Of a stretch of DNA of 64,000 bases, positions 36,194 through 47,906 are shown one piece after another; position 1 is the first letter of the stretch; each line of letters opens with the position of its first letter. The DNA is from Lumbricus rubellus (lineage: Eukaryota > Annelida > Clitellata > Crassiclitellata > Lumbricidae): the NCBI GenBank assembly GCA_945859605.1, contig OX243822.1, positions 6,349,400-6,413,399 of the forward strand. Direction: 5' to 3'. The position numbers and the translations under genes were made by a program. The notes under the pieces are model-generated. The model saw nothing but the letters and a program-made list of their open reading frames with translations. It ran no database searches and had not been told where the DNA came from.

Positions 36194-38495
36194 ATGGCGG
36201 GCTTTCTGGCACGGGGAAAATTCCTTTCGTCTCCGTCGTTGACAAAGCTCTGCGTCCGTTCAACTCGCTGCCTTCACGGGACGAGAATCGTCCAAAACTT
36301 TTGGGAGCCGGACAAAAAATCCGGCTACAACACGAAAATCATTCGACCAAACAAGGCTCTGATAAAGGAAGGCTTAAAGGAACTTAAGGGCGAGGTTGGG
36401 AAATTCAAAGAGGAGGTTATCTGCAAGTTGCGTTGCGACAGCGCTTTCCCCGTTTGGCATGGCGATTACGAGGTCATCTGGAAGTTCGATTCCAAAAATG
36501 TCGTCGACTCGTGGGTTTTTACCGCCGACCGCGACCACAACGAGGGCAAGAGCGGCGGATCGTTTGTGCTCGGGCCGAACAAGAAGGCCGTCTTCCATGG
36601 GAGGTTGGATACGGAGACTCCGAAAGACGGAGTGATCAAGAACGCTGGTTACTGCAATATCAGATCACCGAAAAATATGGTGAGATGCACGAAGTGGCGA
36701 ATATGATATGAGTCAGTAGTAGCTCTTCTCTAATTAGAGCGAAATCATGTTCATGAAGCTCTCGATAATTAAAATCACAAGGTTTCGTGAAATTCATGAT
36801 GTTGAAAATCATGATCACTAAAATCACGATCATGAAAATCATGATTATTAAATCATGATCATTGAGTTAGGATCATGGTCACTATAATCACGATCAATAA
36901 AATCACGATCACTAAAATCACAACCGGGATATTACGATTATTCTGTTTGAGATTGTCATCATGGTTATGATTCTGGTCATATTGAACATTGGGGCCTTAA
37001 CTTGTCCAATGAACTTATCATTTTTGCTTAAATTTTACAGAGCGTTTGGCGCAGTTTTTTATGTATTGTGTTGTACTGGGTGGGCCATAAAAAGACCCCC
37101 CCAAGTGTTTTGCCAATATCTTGGCCAGATGTAAGAATTTTTAAATAAAATTTTACTGGCTTAAAGGGAATTTATATTTACACATGATCGCCAGATTTCA
37201 TCAAAATATTTCAAACTGAACAAAAGTTATATCACTTTTAATGAGACCACCCACCGTTTTTGACGATTCAAAAACATAACGCATCAGTTCACCCTGCTGG
37301 TCTTTCCTCATCTTTCCCTCGCATCGAATCTTGCCTCGTCTCTCGGTGTTGCATGCACTGGGAGCGCTTCTGAAAGGCTCTTGCTGCGAGAAGTGCTTTC
37401 TTTATGAGTGGTCAATGGTCATACACAATACAACACAATTCATAGTGTTCTTTGTGGCCTTTTTGTGTATATATTTAAGATAAGATAAGAATATTCTTTA
37501 ATATACCAATTGCTATCCGCATTTTGGTGTACAGACATGGTATAATAAACAAACGTACATAATTTCTATATCCAATCAATGTCAAAATGTTTTCAAATAG
37601 CACAAAATCCTAAGTCCAAAATCAAATATAAACGTTTAAAAAAATTATGTTGTTTTAATGACCAACAATTTAGGCTGCACTTTGGTTTATAATTTATGGT
37701 ACGACATTTAAATAAGATAAAGCATTCTCGTTAAAAACGATTTTCTCATTAGGTTGTCCACTCAAGGGATAATTTGGTCATGTAATCTTGGCCTCTAATT
37801 GGTTACTAAGGCCTAAAAAAAATTGTTGTGTTTCCGGTAACCCGACCGACCCTCTTTTAGTGCCGCGACTCAAATAATTTATTTTAAAAAATTTATTTAA
37901 AAAAAATTATTTTTAATTTAAAAAAATTTATAAAAAAAATTTAAATTAAATTTATAAAAAAAACATTTGTATTGACATAACAGAAAAGACGCCAACAAAA
38001 TGAAATTAATAGGACTATTTTCTAGAGCAGTTTTAGGTGCAGACAGTCGGGAAATAGGCAGTTTGTACTTGCTTAGAACACGTACTTTGTTGCAGCGTGT
38101 ACCTTTGTGCAAAAAAGACTAGTGGTGCATAATTTTTCGGATAATCACTGCATAAAAATATTTTACCAAAATAAAAATATTTTCCGACCTACCTACCCAA
38201 TTTTTTTAGCTCTGTTACCGGAAATACAACTTTTTTAAGGCCTAATCATGACATCGTTTTTTGCAGATCTCGTTTAAGCGTCAACGTCCGTATGAATGGT
38301 CGGATTACACCCACCTGTTGATGAGGGTGCGGGGTGATGGGCGGTGCTACCAGGTGGTCATCAACATGGACAGAGATTACGATCTTCAGTGGAATGACCA
38401 GTACTGCTACCCACTGTACACACGCGGCGGACCGTACTGGCAAGTGGCGAAGGCAAGACGACAAAACTTCATTACGGCTCTATATAAATTATCAC

Positions 38496-38541
<46 letters not shown>

Positions 38542-39149
38542 TTCATCGATTAATTGATTAAAACTATTTTGATCAGCACCAGTGGTAATTATTATTAATA
38601 CTATTACTAGGGGTGGTCCATCATACATTACGTGTGCGCGGTGGGGGGAGGGTGGCCATGGGAAAATACGATTTTTGGTGCGTATGTAATGTATAGATGG
38701 CCCTTGTTCTAATTTTTTACCATCGGACACCTCATATCGGTAACGATTTAAAAATTATTCTAAAATGCAAAAATATTATTATACTATTATTATTATTTTC
38801 TTTTCTTTACCCGAAGTATCAACAATCCCTCGGGATTTAGGATTTAGGAAAAATTATTATTATTATAGTTGTTGTTATTATAGTATTATTATTATTATTA
38901 ATGTGGGTCGTGTTCGGTTTCTGTTAGATTCCGTTTTCGAAGTTCTACCTGAGCGCGAAAGGTCGCGTGCAGGACAAGCAGGAAGCGATCCAGCTCCAAC
39001 GCGTCGGAACCATCGGAGTGACGTGTGCGGACGCAGTTCCAGGTCCATTTGAACTGCACATCGATTACGTTGGACTTATTTTCGACGAGAATCACCGAGA
39101 AACTTTCGAGTACGAGATGTACGAAGTTGCGCCGTATGTATTCTGCTGA
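36194..39149 (+). CDS. NDUFAF1: NDUFAF1, mitochondrial complex I assembly factor (CIA30 domain)
   Basis: Exons 36194-36679, 38267-38452 and 38928-39149 join in phase 0 to give 297 residues. NDUFAF1 helps build the membrane arm of respiratory complex I in mitochondria. The first about 30 residues are Arg/Ser/Leu-rich without acidic residues, as in a mitochondrial presequence. The CIA30 domain is clear: GRLDTETPKDGVIKNAGYC, IRSPKN, LLMRVRGDGRCYQVVIN, QWNDQYCYPLYTRGGPYWQ, IPFSKFYLSAKGRVQDKQE and GPFELHIDYVGLI. The start ATG is 14 bases after an acceptor-like CCCACAG, so a non-coding leader exon is likely upstream. The second intron has a GC donor (38453-38454) after AAG; it is required to join WQVAK to IPFSKF as in the family. 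Intron 1 holds a mariner-like repeat and a LINE tail. Confidence 0.93.
37080..37430 (+). repeat. Mariner-like repeat and LINE 3' tail in NDUFAF1 intron 1
   Basis: 37080-37200 repeats the block at 8037 (GGGCCATAAAAAGACCCCCC, TTTTGCCAATATCTTGGCCAG). 37290-37430 carries a broken LINE C-terminus and the CTGGGAGCGCTTCTGAAAGG tail. Confidence 0.5.
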
Positions 39150-39164
39150 CGTCGTCGTCGTTTG

Positions 39165-39705
39165 ATGGAGTGGCTGGTTGCGGGACACGGTGGCTGGTTG
39201 TGGGACACAGTGTCTGGTTGCGGGACATGGTGGCTGGTTGCGGGACACAGTGTCTGGTTGCGGGACACAGTGTCTGGTTGCGGGACACAGTGGCTGGTTG
39301 CGGGACACGGTGGCTGGTTGTGGGACACAGTGTCTGGTTGCGGGACATGGTGGCTGGTTGCGGGACACAGTGTCTGGTTGCGGGACACAGTGTCTGGTTG
39401 CGGGACACAGTGGCTGGTTGCGGGACACGGTGGCTCGTTGCGGGACACGGTGTCTGGTTGCGGGACACAGTGTCTGGCTGCGGGACACAGTGGCTGGTTG
39501 CGGGACACGGTGTCTGGTTGTGGGACGCAGTGGCTGGTTGCGGGACACAGTGTCTGGTTGCGGGACACAGTGACTGGTTGCGGGACACAGTGGCTGGTTG
39601 CGGGACACAGTGTGTGGTTGCGGGACACGGTGGCTGGTTGCGGGACACAGTGGCTGGTTGCGGGACACAGTGTCTGTTGCGGGACACAGTGGCTGGTTGG
39701 TTGAG
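39165..39705. repeat. 20-bp minisatellite, about 27 units, with a 120-bp higher-order repeat
   Basis: The unit is TGGCTGGTTGCGGGACACAG with TGTCTGG and ACACGG variants. It starts within 20 bp of the NDUFAF1 stop, so it probably lies in the 3' UTR. 39181-39300 and 39301-39420 are identical 120-bp blocks. Open frames across it on all frames are by-products of low stop content. Confidence 0.9.
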
Positions 39706-39763
39706 CACTCGCCTTGTGTTGACGCAGGGAGTGCGGGGTTCTGGTCTATTCGTCTGAGGCGGT

Positions 39764-39833
39764 TTAACCTTTTGCCGGCCAAACTGTAGTAAATGTAAAT
39801 GGGAAATCATACCCTCGGTTCGTAAAGAGTTAA
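39764..39833. mobile_element. TTAA-bounded mini-hairpin (piggyBac-like MITE)
   Basis: TTAACCTTTTGCCGG at the left and GTAAAGAGTTAA at the right are diverged arms. The interior GTAGTAAATG ... GGGAAATCATACCCT matches the element at 30285. Confidence 0.6.
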
Positions 39834-40043
39834 ACTGCGTGGATAGGGTCAGTGAGAGATATTCAGGGCAGAGCAGTTAAGGGCCGTAAACTATCTGGAG
39901 AACTTGTGTGAAACTTGTTCAGGTCTTAGAAAGTAAATATTAAAGTCTTGAGTCCTGATTTGAAGGAGTTAATAGCATGTAAACAAAGGAGTTACCCAAT
40001 GCTAATATGAAGGGCTTCAACTTTTGTGTTGGTATTATTATTA

Positions 40044-40074
<31 letters not shown>

Positions 40075-41048
40075 AATGTTAGACAGCATAAACACCAATT
40101 AATGACTTTGATTGTTTATTCATGATAGAAGTTTACATTTAGTTGGGTCTGACATCTACCATGTTCATCGATATGTACAGTAGCATCATAGCATGTCTGT
40201 GCTGATATGTATATAATTTATATAAAATTATAAATGATATATATATATATAATTATTATACATGTTGTTCGTGTATATTTATAGAAGCATCTAAAATTTA
40301 TATTGTGCTGTTCATTCACCTCTCAAAGCATTTTACCTTAACTATAGAACAGCTTTCAGACGAAAAAAATCGTTTGTCTTAAGTTTAGCTGTAAATGTTT
40401 TTATGCATCAATTGGAACCATTTATAAAACTTTCAGTTCGCTAAAAAATTGCTAATTTGTGTTTTCTTGGCCACTCGATCACAGTCTCTCCAGTTCTTTG
40501 TGTTCCATGGTCAGCATGGGCATTTTTAGGAGGCGGGTTTACAGTTCCAACCCAAGTTTGTAATTTCCCTAATTTTTACTTCTTTCCTGTATACTGTGCG
40601 CATTTTGCGACACTGTCCATTGGAAAAAATTAAATGGATAACTCCAAAATAAAAAATATATAAAAAATAGAAAAAACGCAAAATAAAAAAAGCAAAATAT
40701 AAAAATTCCAAAATAGAAAAAACCTTAAATGGAAACCCCAAAATAGAAAAATCATAAATGGAAACCCTAAATGTTAAAAGCCATAAAATGAAAAGCCAAA
40801 AATGGAAAACCCTAAATGGTAAAACCCTCAAATGGTAAACCCCAAATGGAAAAACCCACTCCGAAATTTTCCCTAGCTTAGCCACTGATGTAGACCAAGC
40901 ATGGCTGACTTGGCTCAAGGGCTGAAGGTGGTTTGAAAACATTGCTGGGTCTCTCTGGGCCAGAGGGTGCGAGATATCAGTGTTTATTCAAGTGCCAAAA
41001 AAATTAATGTCGAGTCTGATACCCGGCTCACTTTCAACCCTGCTCGGC
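39834..41048. other. Intergenic, NDUFAF1 to ANKEF1 (convergent 3' ends)
   Basis: (ATT)n is at 40034-40075. A degenerate 15-17 bp repeat with AAATGGAAACCCC-type units is at 40640-40860. A likely ANKEF1 poly(A) signal (AATAAA on minus) is at 40983-40988, about 60 bp past its stop. No gene is seen. Confidence 0.5.
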
Positions 41049-44000
41049 TCAGTTTTTACCATCCATTCCCATCTCGTCAATCTTTCTCGCCACATTCCTC
41101 AAGAACGGGAGTTTGAAGTCGTCAAAGTCGACCTCCCAACTGAACCGTTCACGCTTCTCCTCGCGTCCAGAGATGAGGTGACGGCTCGTCGGATGGGTCT
41201 CCCACGTGTTGACGAGGGAGTACGTGATGTCCTCCGTCTCCTCCAGGCCCCCTCCGAGGGCGGATGATGTGCGCAGTATCGAAGATTTCCTCTGACGAGT
41301 CTCTGGAGGATTTGAAATCGTCGTCTCCTCTTCCACCGGCTTCAGCGGCTGTCTCCGCTACAACGTTTATTTTTATTATTATTATTTAATTTTTTAAAGT
41401 TTATTATTAGTTTATTATTTTTTTTGCCCCGAGGTTTTTAGGATCCCAGTAAAGAAGATTACTGTTATTGTTACTATTATATATTATTATTAGCCTAGGC
41501 CTATTTGTATTTATATTTTTAGCGCCCGGTGTATAATTATTATTAAATATTGTTATTATGAAATATGAATTGGTGTCGTTGGAATCTTGGATCAGCCTAA
41601 GGGTAGAACAATACAGATTATTATTACTATTATTATTAGGCCTATTTTTATTTCTATTTTTTAGCGCCCAGTGTATAATTATATGATCCCTCACCTAGGC
41701 TTTAAAAACAACAACAACAATAATAATTATTACTATTATTAACACATTTATATATTTCTTCCCTTCCTTCTTCTCCACCTCTTTCTCATCAACCACAACA
41801 TCCTCTTCTTCTTCCTCCTCCTCCTCCTCCTCTCCATCCACTTCCACCACCTCCTCCCCTCTTCCTCCCTGGATGAATCGAATGTGGCAACACTCACATT
41901 AAGCGCCGTCGCCGGAGTCGACTTTGGTCTCGTCGCCGACGCCCTCTTCTTGTTCTTCTTCTTGTCCTTTACAACCGGAAGTGCCTCCCACCTCTCCTTA
42001 ATCAGACTGTACACCTTGAAGTCGGCATAAGCGGCGGCAATGTCTAGCGGCGTCTCTTCTAGAAACACAAACATCTCAAACTCATGGGCGGAGTTTGGTT
42101 TCCGTTCTTAGGGGGGGGGCTAACCCCGAGTCTGGGCCTTCTTAGGGGGGTGGGGCTAACCCCCAAAAAGAATACCATTTTCATGGTAAAAAAGTTGATT
42201 ATGGGCCTTCTTGGGGGGGAGGGGGCTTAGCTCTTCTTACCCCTGATAAAATCCGCCCATGCTCAAACTTAATTAGGCCTAATACATAAGATTAGCTCCT
42301 ATCTCTATGGTCAACCTGTGCTGCATCTTTTAAAATAATTTTGTGTATTGTATTCAATCATTTATAATTCGCCTCTTGTAGGCTGAACCGTTCAGAGGCA
42401 CTCCCAGTACACAAGGCCCCGTAATAAAAAGCAGGTTTTTGAGAAAAGTGAATTAAGGAACGAAATAGACAATTCTCATCCTTTAGCAGCGCCCCCCACC
42501 CTGTACTACCTGTAGGGCAGTGCCCACCCAATTGGGGGAGAAGTCAGACGTTGATTTATGTGAACTCGGGGTGTACAGTGCAATGAGGACCTTATGATGG
42601 CGTCCTAAGAAAGACCCCCTCCACAATCCTCGGCAATTCTCACCCTTTAGCTACGCCCTCCCCTGTAGGGCAGCGCCTACCTTTCCTGTTCTCGACCCGG
42701 AGTTTCGCCCCTCGCTGGAGTAGGAGCTGGACGACATCCATGTTGCTCGTCTGGATAGCTCGCATGAGTGGAGTCGTTCCATTGAGCGCCTTCGCTTCAA
42801 GGTGAGCACCAAGGTCAAGTAGGTATTCAACAACGTCCTTCAGTCCGCAGTGACAGGCGAAGTGCAGAGGGGTCCAGCGGAAATTGTCATGCGCAGATAT
42901 GTCGGCCCTAAAATCAACAACAACAACATTCATCATCATCATCGTCGTCGCCGTCATCGTCGTTTTTGTCGTCATCATCATCGTCGTCATCATCGTCGTC
43001 GTTTTCGTCATCATCATCGTTGTCGTCATCATCATCGTCGTCATCATCATCGTCATCATCATAGACTATATTCATAGTCGTCGCATCATCATCATCATCG
43101 TTGTCATCATCGTGGTCATCGCCTCCGTTAATTGTTATCGTCGTCATCATCATCATCATCGTCGTCAACATCATCATCGTCATCAACATCATCATCGTTT
43201 CCTTCGTCGTTATCTTCGTCGTCGTCGCCTACACCATCATCATTCTGGAATTCGCTTGGAGTCTTGGAGACGTGGAAAGTGACTCATTAGTGCAAACCTC
43301 GGAAATTGTATTGAATGCTAATCTTATTTTAAAGGTGTCTAAGGAGCTCACTGTATTTGCCTGTGGCATATCAACGGCCGGTGATGTGAGAAAATGGATA
43401 AATAAAATGGAGATCCTTAAACACCTTAAAAATGAGAGTGAAGTTCGCTATGATAATCGCTTGCACAAAATGGATGTGATTAACTTCACACTCTTAGTGT
43501 TATGTAGGGCCTATATTTCTTCATTAAGTGAATTTGTACAGCGCATCTTCAAGGGAACTACTCAGAGGAGCTCCCAACCTCAGCACAGCCAAATAAAACA
43601 GCCTTATATGAGAAAGGAATGTAATCATAGAAAGAGAGCGTAGCATCAAGAAGAGGCCATTCCAGGTTGAGGGTTTAACCATGCACCGAGAAAGCATGGC
43701 TCTGCTTAGTCAAAGTATATAATGAGCAAAAAGGGACAGAGCAGTACGTTCAGCCGAACGAAGGGAGCGAAAGTGGCGAGCACTAGGAGTAGTAGGCCTA
43801 TATCAAGTATAAACATAATTATAATTAGAAAGCTTTATGAATTAATAATGGTATTTATCTTAAGCATCTAGAAACATCAACCGTTAAAAAGAGGGCTTAC
43901 TTGATTATCTACAATTCAAACTTACATGCATACATTTTGATGAGCAATTTCTCATTCCACAAAAATTAACATCGATATCCTAAGGTTTCAATATATGTTA

Positions 44001-44859
44001 TCGAAGCAGGTGGCCTATTATATGTTATGGTTTACGGTTTACCGACACTATAGTATACAAAGAAAATAGTCGTTGCCTGTAATTTTCCCATTCAGACAGG
44101 TTTTGAAGTGGCACCAGTCTAAAAACGGCAGTGGCTGATTCGAAGTGTTTGCTTAATGTTTGATTATCTTTACTTATTTAGGTCAATAACTTTTTAAAAC
44201 TCATAGCCTATATATAGACCTAGTAGTGTAGAGACCGGTCCCAAAATAGGCTGAATGTAATTTTGAACGTCATTAAAACAAGAGAGCGGATCGGTGGAAA
44301 AATAAATGAAATGGTCAGGTGTTGATGGCTAAAAATTAGTGTATTAAGATGCACGTCAAAGATGTCTATAACTTGGCATTGCCCTCCTCCAATCTCCAAG
44401 GCTTGGGACTGGCACTGTCTATAAGTACGACCACAGACATTTATTTCGACTGGTCTAGTACCTTAATTGCTCATAAGTGCTGTAATATGCCGAGCAAATT
44501 TCTGTCCAGAGTAACGGCCTCTGTTGTCATAGACCCTGGTCAAATCGGATCCATTCATTTCGACTGATAGGCCTAGAGGCCCTAGACGTTATATACGACT
44601 GTGGAGATAAGGACCAACAAAAATATACATCTTGCTTCATGTTTGCAGAATATGTAGCTTCAGAAACAGCGTTTAAAAGGTGTCTAAAACAGATTGCATT
44701 TTCCATGGTAGGCCTATACTAGAGTGATGACAAATTGCAACCGTATAAAAAGAAAGTCTCATCCAACGGGTCATGATTTATTGGAGAATGGTTTCAATTT
44801 AAATGGTAACAGATTGAGCCTTTGAGATATCGGATTGGGTATCATCATCATCATCGTCG

Positions 44860-44900
<41 letters not shown>

Positions 44901-44931
44901 GTCGTCGTCGTCGTCATCGTCATCGTCATCG

Positions 44932-44977
<46 letters not shown>

Positions 44978-47857
44978 TATCATCATCATCGGCATCATGA
45001 TCATCGTCGTCCTCCTCCTCGTCGTCGTCATGATCATCATGATCATTATGATCATCATGACCACCACCACCACCACCACCACCACCACCACCACCACCAC
45101 CACCACCACCACCACCACCACCACCACCACGATCATATATATATAATATATATATAACGCTTAATATAATGGTTGAACGCAATCTGTGAGACTCTTTTTG
45201 TGACATGAAGCATGTATGTGAAGTTAAATAGTAAAACTCTAACATCCCAGAATCAATTATGCTCTCTTGTGAATAATTGCGGTGACAAAATTGAAAGATT
45301 TCATGTGACCGTGAATGCAAGACATCACTGATGGAAAATGTCCAGGTATTACCTTTTCAGTTGGAAAACTGTTGACTTCTTTCAAAAGACAATTAAATCA
45401 GTCATGCATTACATTAGATTAAGTATAACTTTCGATAGTCATAGGATGATTAATAAGTTAAGCTGAGCCTGTAGAAAACCGAGATTGGGAAAAGTAACTT
45501 ATCATGGTAAATGCAACACTAAATAATTAAATTGCATATGAATCTCAAAATCAAATGCTGACGATGATGATGATGACGATGATGATGATGACGACGACAA
45601 CGATGATGAAACTGAGGTCACAGTGAAGAAGTCATAATGACGATGATAATGGCAATGATGATGATGTTATAGAATGATGACGACGACGACAAAAAAGCTG
45701 AGAATGACATGATGATAACAATGATGATGACAATTAAAAAATGATGATGCACGTTATGATGACAGCAATAATCCGAGTGGCAGCAAAAATAAAATGACAA
45801 AAAATAACAACAATGATCTTGCTTCATAATGCGTTTCATTCTTCTTCTTTTCGTTCCACTATTCTGTCTTCAATCTCTTTTCTAAAAACCTGCTTATTTT
45901 TCAGCGTGGCCATACACACTGGGAGCGCTTCTGAACGGTTCACCTGAATAAGATCAAGGCGCTTAATAAATTATCAAATACAATATATAAAGCAAAACGA
46001 TGCAATAAAATCCAATACAATACAGCCGAATACAATACAAAGGACAATATAAACACAATAAAATACAATACAACAAAATACAATATAATAGACAGAATAC
46101 AATACAAAAGACAATACACATACAAATACAATACAATCCAGCACACTACAACAAAGTACAACATAATAGACAATATAAATACAATTAAACACAATACAAT
46201 GCAACAAAATACAATACATTAGAGTTTAGACAATATAAATGCATTACAATACAACGTCACCACTCACCCGTAGCCAACGAGGAACTTCACAAGATCGATG
46301 TTACCATATCGACAAGCAATCATCAACGGTGTCTTATAAAATCGATCACGTACATTAACATCGATCTTTCTCCGTTCGAACGCATCCTTCAATGTATTCA
46401 AATCAACATTCTTCACCGCATGGCTGATGTACGCGTACTGCTCCCCAGGCCGATCAAGATACCACTTCGAGTCATCTTCAATCGGATGACGGGGTCTATC
46501 ATCTCGAGTAAAGCGCGTGTCATCCGTACAATGAGCATGTTGATCGATGTAAATCGTGGGGGGCCCACCGTCAGGGCGTCGTCCCCCTTCGCTTTGGGTA
46601 CAAATGGGGAACGGGACCTTTGTTTTCCCCTTTTTTCCACCCCGACCTCCACCACCGCCGCCCTTCCCCTTCTTTTTCCGCGGCTCGTACGCCGAAATAA
46701 GATACGTCTTATTGACGAATTTCTTTCCAGTAAGGAACTCCTTGTAGTCGATGTAGCCGTTCGTATCATGGGCGTTGAGGATCTTCTTGAGGTCGGGCTC
46801 CTCGGGGAGCTGGATGGACAGACCCTGGAGCAGCTCCACGAAATCGTCCCGTGGGATCTTCCCGCCGGACTCCGACCCGGAAAGCTTCGTAAGAAGTTCC
46901 GTTAGCGAGTCCCGCATTACGTGGACGTAATCGTAAAGCGTAATCGCCCACGGTTCTATGTTCTTGCCTGTCTTACCGAAGAACCGTTCTGCCCTGCGAA
47001 CCTCACGCAGTGCCTCCTTATGGCCGCCGTTCTTAGCAAGCATTCTTGACGTCTGGCCCTCGGCGTTCTTTGGCTTTGGATTGCAACCTGAAATAAGAAC
47101 CAACACATTACTTATACATACGCACATACACACACGCGCGTACACACACATATACATGTATATATCATTCATTCATTCATTTCGTGAATTTATATAGCGC
47201 TTCTTCAAGAAACCTACTCACAGGCGCTCCCAGTCTAGCCAAAGCTAAAATAATAGGTTTTGAGCGACTTAAAAAAGCAGGTGAATTTCTTTATAATTAT
47301 CAAGCAAACAGGCTTGCTGGCAGGCAGGCAGGCAGGCAGACAGACAGACAGACAGACAGACAGGCAGGCAGGCAGAGAGAGGCAAGCAGGCAGGCAGACA
47401 GACAGACAGACAGACAAGGCAGGCAGACAGACAGACAGACAGAGGCAGACAGGCAGACAGACAGACATAGGCAGGCAGACAGGCAGGCAGGCAGGCAGAC
47501 AGACAGACACACACACACACACACAGAATGTGAAGATGCACTGGCCTCTCTGTGCAAGGAATCGACATGCGAGACCGTGTCCGTTCTGTGCTGCCAGGTG
47601 CAACGGACTGTTGCCCTGGTTGTCCCTTACATCAAAGGTTGCACCAAAGGCTGACAACACCTAATATAACAACAACAGGAATAACAATATTAGCAAAAAA
47701 ATAACATTGATAATGGTGGTGATGATGTTGTTGTTGATGATGATGATGATGACGACGACGATGATGACGATGAAATGGTAATCGATTAGATAATGACCAT
47801 TATAATATTAATGATAATAATAATAGTGATAATAGTATTACTACTACTAATAAGACC

Positions 47858-47906
<49 letters not shown>

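Noticed and set aside
38898..39810. Long frames on both strands made of CGTQWLVAGH- or PQPATVSRN-type repeats
   Set aside because: They arise from a 20-bp minisatellite that lacks stop codons in most frames; the true gene end is the NDUFAF1 stop at 39149.
44799..45320. Poly-Asp/poly-Gly and poly-His frames
   Set aside because: They are translations of ATC and ACC microsatellites in an ANKEF1 intron.
47235..47568. Cys/Leu-rich frames (CLPACLPVCLS)
   Set aside because: CAGA/CAGG repeat product. Only 47546-47660 of this region is coding, as ANKEF1 exon 4.
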